Of a stretch of DNA of 64,000 nt, positions 59,101 through 64,000 are shown one piece after another (position 1 is the stretch's first letter; the number at the start of each line of letters is the position of its first letter). The translations under genes were made by a program, and so were the position numbers. The notes under the pieces were generated by a model that saw nothing but the letters and a program-made list of their open reading frames with translations, ran no database searches and had not been told where the DNA came from. The DNA lies in the NCBI GenBank assembly GCA_036874045.1, contig CM072339.1, positions 7,501 to 71,500 on the forward strand, in the 5' to 3' direction. This DNA is from Cymodocea nodosa. Taxonomy: Eukaryota > Streptophyta > Magnoliopsida > Alismatales > Cymodoceaceae.

Positions 59101-59475
59101 TTTGATTTCACCTCCCTGGAAAAGGTGGGGAGGAGGATTCGTCAGGTTCCTGGTGGGTACGACCACAACTACATACTAAGCGGTGGCAAGGAGAAGATGG
59201 GCCTGAGGCATGCTGCAAGAGTGAAGGATCCATCAAACTCAAGGGTTATGGATTTGTGGACTGATGCACCAGGCATGCAGTTTTACACGGGCAACTACAT
59301 CAACAGTGTCGTCGGCAAGGGTGGGGCTGAATACATCAAGCATGCAGGCCTATGCTTAGAGACACAGGGGTTTCCAAATGCAGTTAACCAGCCTGACTTT
59401 CCATCCGTAGTAATTCAACCTGGAGACAAGTACAGGCACTCCATGCTCTTCGACTTTTCCATCGAAAAGGAATGA
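56167..59475 (+). CDS. Aldose 1-epimerase (galactose mutarotase), 344 residues, four exons
   Basis: Interconverts the alpha and beta anomers of hexoses; cytosolic enzyme by family. Exons 56167-56340, 56469-56595, 58630-58734 and 58847-59475, all GT-AG and in phase (1035 nt). Motifs: [21 protein letters not shown] (exon 1), [14 protein letters not shown] and [14 protein letters not shown] (exons 2-3), [11 protein letters not shown] (exon 4), [27 protein letters not shown]. The four catalytic positions of the GalM family are present: His100, His175, Asp241 and Glu307. Length is normal for the family and no signal peptide is seen. The ATG at 56167 is the first in-frame ATG. For exon 4 the acceptor at 58846 is the one that keeps the frame; AG at 58841 does not. 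Confidence 0.95.
57140..57490. repeat. Repeat with inverted ends in mutarotase intron 2
   Basis: The left end (AACAGCCACATTATGCCACATG near 57146) and the right end (its inverse ATGGTACCGTGTGGTGCCACGTGGCTATC-like, to 57485) are imperfect inverted repeats. The interior repeats CATGATTGG-like words. It could be a decayed DNA transposon or MITE. Confidence 0.45.
57500..58620. other. Rest of mutarotase intron 2
   Basis: AT-rich; the ORFs here have no recognisable domain. Nothing further is seen. Confidence 0.4.
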
Positions 59476-60055
59476 AAACTTCTTTACGTCGTCTTACGTA
59501 TCTATTTGTTTTAGATTCTTTTGTTTCGTGCTAGGTTGTTGTATTTAGGTTTGGAAGCATGTTAACTTTCTAATAAGTGAATGCATTTGATATTCAAGAT
59601 TTGAACATTAATATCTGATAATTTCATGATCAGTCGTTACTTGACGAATGTTCGCTTGTTTCGGTTTTCGAAAACTAGCTTACTCAACTTCAATCACATA
59701 TCCTTGGGGGGAAAGTGGAATTTTCATCACCATATGACCATTCATTAGATCAAGTGTCCCGTCATGGAAATTTAGTCGTCGGAAAACGGGAACGCAACAT
59801 GAATATTGTGAAGGCCATCTCGATGTTTAACTTTAAAAAAAATAAAAATAAAATACATTATGGGTTTGGTTATTGATTACTGATCTTCGCATTGAGGAAA
59901 GTGCAAAACACGGTCATCGAAACCTCAAAACGACGGTATCCACTACAGGTCTACAATACACATGTACATGGTTTAAGGTCTACTCTTCACATTGATGAAT
60001 GATGATGGCTAAATGGTTTAAGGGCATATGCATCATAACATATAGGTCAACTTTT
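59476..60055. other. Convergent 3' region between mutarotase (+) and the At4g37920-like gene (-)
   Basis: About 580 bp hold the two 3' ends. No coding signal was found; polyadenylation sites could not be fixed. Confidence 0.5.
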
Positions 60056-63000
60056 TCAATCCTCTGGCTCCAACTCTTTGGATGCCTCACCTCGTAACTT
60101 TCGTTTGAAGTATTCTTCCTCGATGGTCTCCTTGAGGATGAATAGCCTTTGAATGACAACTGGATCTGTCATATTTCTTGCTTCCTTCAACTCTGTCTCT
60201 TCCTTGTTCAGCTGGTAAGCATCTAGCATTATCTTAATCCATTTATGTAGCTCCTCAGGTGTGCTGTCCCACAATACAGAAGAAGACATTGTCAGTCAGA
60301 TATCCCATTCCAATAGGCTAAAGTTGCAATTATCTTATGCTTAAAAATGGCTGCAGCATAATACCAAGTCAAAACTGTTTTGCCCACAGAAAAACTGTTG
60401 CATTAAAATGCAGATATTTCACTAAGGATTTTGGATCAGCTTCTAAAGTTGTTACTCTCAAATGCTGTGAACTACTAAAAGCTATTCCAAATAGAATAAT
60501 ACAACTTAAGAGAAAGAAAGTACATAATACTCTTCAACAATAATAACAATCAATGTTTTCATCCCACTGTTAAATTACTCTTCAACAACATGAATCTTTT
60601 TCTTCGATTTATTTCTATCTAAAGTTAGAGTCTACTGTTAAATTATATAATTTTAAATGTTTTCGCTATTTTCTAACCAATTAATTTTTGGTCGTCCTTT
60701 ACCTCTTTTAATCTCATATTATTATTAATTAATCATCTGTTCCTTGTAAGTGGAATTATAGACCTCCCATGGATATGTCCAATCTGTCTAAAATGATTTT
60801 CTCTTATTTTATCCACGACTAGTGACATCAATGAAATAATTTTTTATTTATCTTTTGTTGTATTATCACTTATCCATCTTAACATTCAGATTTCTACAAT
60901 ACTAATTTTATGCACATACTTATGTTTAAAGAAGTGCATACTCTAGAGAAAAAATATGAATGATGACCACTTCTAACATGGGTTTGGAGCACTTCTACTG
61001 GAAGTCCAGTCGAAAACCCAGAACCAGAAGCCAGATTCCCACGGAAGTGATCCTACATAGACCATGATTCTTGGGGATAGGTGCCAACAGAATCTACACG
61101 AAGAAGCAATGAATGGGAGAACACAGAAGCATGCCAAGTCCTACAAACAGAAAAAGGAAAAAGGAAATGTTCAGTGTCACAAGATTTCAAAGCCAGACGC
61201 ATAAAAGAAAGGAACCATCAAATAAGAAACTCTAATCCCCATTTAATGCATTTAGGTTCAGGTTCTATAAATTCTTAACGGAAGAAATGCATAAAAGGAA
61301 GCTCACATTTCTGAGTCATAGAGTTGACCTCTTTTACCCTAACCCCCGAAGTCCAAGAAGCTTGTGATTTCTCAATATATGCATAAGATTTAGATGACTG
61401 TCCTTTTTATGCAGATCTCTGTTGTTGATTACATAGCAATCCAACTTTAGGAGGATATATGTCAAAATTATTTAAAAAAGGATAAATCTAACACATGACG
61501 TTGTCATCAATGTAAGGTTTAAAAAGGACACTTTTTGTACGCAATCCCGCTTCTACATGTGGAAAGAATAGTTGGTCTGACATGTGTGCTGCACGAAATT
61601 AAAAAATATATAATTTAAAAGTATAAAAGAGTTGAACATAATAATGACTATGCAAACTATGTGTCTTGTATTATAAAACATGTAAATGCAACTAAGATAA
61701 TTTTATGTTGATGCGTGCAAAGCATCACGTTTATATAAATATATTAGGTCATAATATTCAATATGTATAGCATGTAACATATAGTTCGTCTTTCATTGTC
61801 AAATATATAAAAAGTCAATATATTATATTTTATGATACTAAAATGTAAAATAATTATTTTTTATGATAATATCGAAAATATTATATAGTAAGCCCATTAT
61901 TGGTTGATATATAAAAAATTTTATATAATAGGAATTAATCTCGTATCAATTTTTTCTAAGAGATGCAGAGACATAATATTCTTAGGAATAGTCAAGATAT
62001 ATGCAAACTAAACCTCAAAACTATTGCTTTTTAAAAAGCTATAGAAAATATTATTTAATAATGAACTTATTATTTGATATATTTTAAAAATTTAAAATAT
62101 ATTTATTTTAATAAATATTAAAGAATATAAATACGTTCATAGTTTTTTATTATATTCATTCTAATGAATAAAGAAGGAATTAACAAGTAATAAAAGATTA
62201 AAGAGTGTCACATACTAAATTTTTGTATAACTTAAAAAAGGAGTAGAAATGTATATTACATAATTGAAATTAAAAAATGAAAAGCAATAGTTATGTAGAA
62301 TGATATTATAAGAAGTGAATCTAAGTAATCTAAATAAATAAAGAAGTAATTTTTATGAGATGTTAAATATTTACTTAACATTGAATGTAATGTTAATATA
62401 ATTAGGTACAATAAACTTAGTGTTGATCTTATGATAATTATAAGTGATAAATACCATGCAACATTACACCATAGTATGTGATACATGACATGATATTGGT
62501 AATTGTCTGTTAACAAGTGGTAAATTATGAAGGTCGTAAAGAATTAAACTGTTGTTTTTATAGTAACACAGATTAAACGAGGATTTCACTTTGCCCTCTA
62601 GCTTACACTGGAGAAACATTACTTTTGAACCAAGATTAACCACATAAGATGAATTAATATGAAAAGTCGATCATAACTTATAGAAACAAGCAACAAGTAC
62701 TTCAAAGATTGAACATGTCACCTGCACAAAAATTCTTTATCCTTGATTTCATGTTCGTTCCTGGGAGAGAAAGCAGAAGCCAGTGCTGAAAATCTTTCTT
62801 CTGGATCCGTAATATTTAACAAGTATTTGAGTAGCTTTATCTCCTTTGGTGCAATACTTCTAAGGCTGCTCTTTGTAGTTTTGTATATGTGATACATTAT
62901 GTCCTTGACCTTCAAAAAGTTTTGTATCTATGATTACAGATTAATAGAAAAGAAAAAAAAATGATTCTTCAGTGTGTATGCATATGAAAAACCAATCTGT

Positions 63001-63757
63001 ACAAGGATTTTTATCATGTCGATGTTTTCATTAAAAATAATCACTCACCTTAGTTTCAGTTTATGGTACCTTGTACAACCCATACTTTTTAAAAGTGAAT
63101 TTCAGCTTCAACCTATTAAATATAAGATTCTACTAGAAAGCATAAGAGACAAATATATTCTAGTTATAAGGATGGGCAAATAGATGGTATTTTATATGCC
63201 GCAGTTTATTTCATATCTGGCAATATATTACCAATGTATAAGTTTTCTTCAACAACATTTGCTATTCTGAACTCACTTCTCCTGTCAACCATCTTAAGAC
63301 ATCTCCATAAAATGAGGGAACTAAAACAATTTGCCTATGAAAAATAACACTGCCTAAGACAACCATGAAATAGAACATTGGAATAAATTGTGCAGAAAAA
63401 GAGAAGCTATTCTATCATATGTCATCAACAATGACTTCAAAACAACCTGTTTGGTAATACAAATTTCTGTGCAAGAGTTTTACCACCGATAACCAAATAA
63501 TATGAAACTTACTGGACTCTTCATTGTTGGAGAATCTTTTGCCGCAGCCCAAGATCTGTTTATCAATAGAACCAGTGCTGAATCAAGTTCCTTTGCTTTA
63601 GCCAAGCTCCTTATCTTTTCACAAGCTACATCTAGCGAAGGAGAGTTCAAGATGTCATCCAACTTTGACTGAGCATTATCTAACATTTCCACATTTTCAG
63701 CAGCATTATCATATGCACTAACTGCAGACAGGCACTTAGCTCCAAGCCTAGTTATTG
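60056..63757 (-). CDS. At4g37920-like plastid protein, last three exons (5' part beyond the window)
   Basis: Minus-strand exons 63757-63513, 62909-62722 and 60263-60056, phases consistent, stop TGA at 60058-60056. They encode about 211 residues: LGAKCLSAVSAYD..., LDDILNSPSLDVACEKIRSL, SWAAAKDSPTMKSP, VKDIMYHIYKTTKSSLRSIA, PKEIKLLKYLLNITDPEERF, SALASAFSPRNE, then TPEELHKWIKIMLDAYQLNK and PVVIQRLFILKETIEEEY with an acidic end. This resembles, from memory, the family of the chloroplast-predicted protein At4g37920; its molecular function is not known to me. Start and transit peptide lie to the right of the window. The middle exon could also begin at 62927 (acceptor CATAG), adding six residues; 62909 fits the family better. 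The first splice acceptor could be 63760. The 60264-62721 intron carries an RTE remnant. Confidence 0.8.
60560..60960 (-). pseudogene. Antisense RTE-type LINE fragment in intron
   Basis: The antisense text resembles the region near the end of RTE ORFs (the same kind of sequence as 48.8-49.2 kb). It is heavily decayed and short. Confidence 0.45.
60970..62715. other. Rest of the 60264-62721 intron, nothing recognised
   Basis: AT-rich, particularly 61600-62400. No repeat with a clear unit and no coding frame of interest. Confidence 0.4.
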
Positions 63758-64000
63758 CTGCTCAAGAAAGGGACTGTAAATGTAAGAGTTTGAAAAAGGC
63801 CCGATCCATACAGGGATAAAATTGTTATTTCCCAGAGAAGTCATGTGTTGCAAGCAAAGCTCATTCTCAACAGACTTAAGGCATTAATAGTATAGCCTAA
63901 TTGTTGGTATAAGATGACAACGACAATAACAAATTTCCAGCTATTTTGCCGAAATATAAGTGTCGCACAGCATATGAATGAAGGAATTATTCTTCAGTAG
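63758..64000. other. Probable intron of the At4g37920-like gene up to the window edge
   Basis: No exon in frame with the one at 63513-63757 was found here on the minus strand. The upstream exons are probably beyond the edge. Confidence 0.4.

Noticed and set aside
1-64000. CRISPR arrays, operons or bacterial signals
   Set aside because: The window is plant nuclear DNA with spliced genes; the regular repeats are satellites or element motifs.

Overview
Plant nuclear DNA. Every telomere-type run is CCCTAAA on the + strand (the plant telomere repeat). Introns are long and AT-rich, and L1-type LINEs, RTE-type LINEs and Copia elements are abundant. The GC-rich first exons hint at a monocot, but this is only a hint. 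No organelle or bacterial features are seen.

Region 1 (1-19.8 kb) is a retroelement pile with subtelomere-like layout. Four L1-type LINE copies and three complete 5S-rRNA-headed SINE copies lie head to tail on the + strand. Most junctions read poly(A)-(CCCTAAA)n-next element: A-tails at 6037, 6504, 6944, 9294, 9732 and 16047 all run into telomere-type repeats. Two decayed members of the SINE family (18.7-19.8 kb) end in the same way. A 24-bp satellite built from telomere units, a Copia fragment cut off at a telomere-type run, and an antisense L1 endonuclease fragment complete the zone. Decay increases from left to right. This is the most unusual part of the window. It fits LINE/SINE families that target telomeric repeats, or that were captured at a chromosome end followed by telomere regrowth.

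Region 2 (20-21 kb) holds a small foldback, a GCGA-rich minisatellite and the upstream region of the first host gene.

Region 3 (20.9-52.2 kb) is one host gene. Nine exons reconstruct in consistent reading phase into a 504-residue ODR4-like protein with a C-terminal membrane anchor. The introns total about 29.8 kb and hold at least nine retroelement or transposon remnants: Copia, RTE, L1, a Harbinger-associated Myb/SANT gene, and two short non-autonomous LTR elements with intact 5-bp target duplications.

Region 4 (53.4-64 kb) holds three ordinary host genes: a 66-residue CYSTM-type cysteine-rich tail protein (+), an aldose 1-epimerase of 344 residues in four exons (+), and the 3' exons of a convergent plastid-type gene resembling At4g37920 (-), which runs off the right edge. 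The host genes do not form an obvious pathway. All exon models were built by eye from splice sites, phase and family resemblance.
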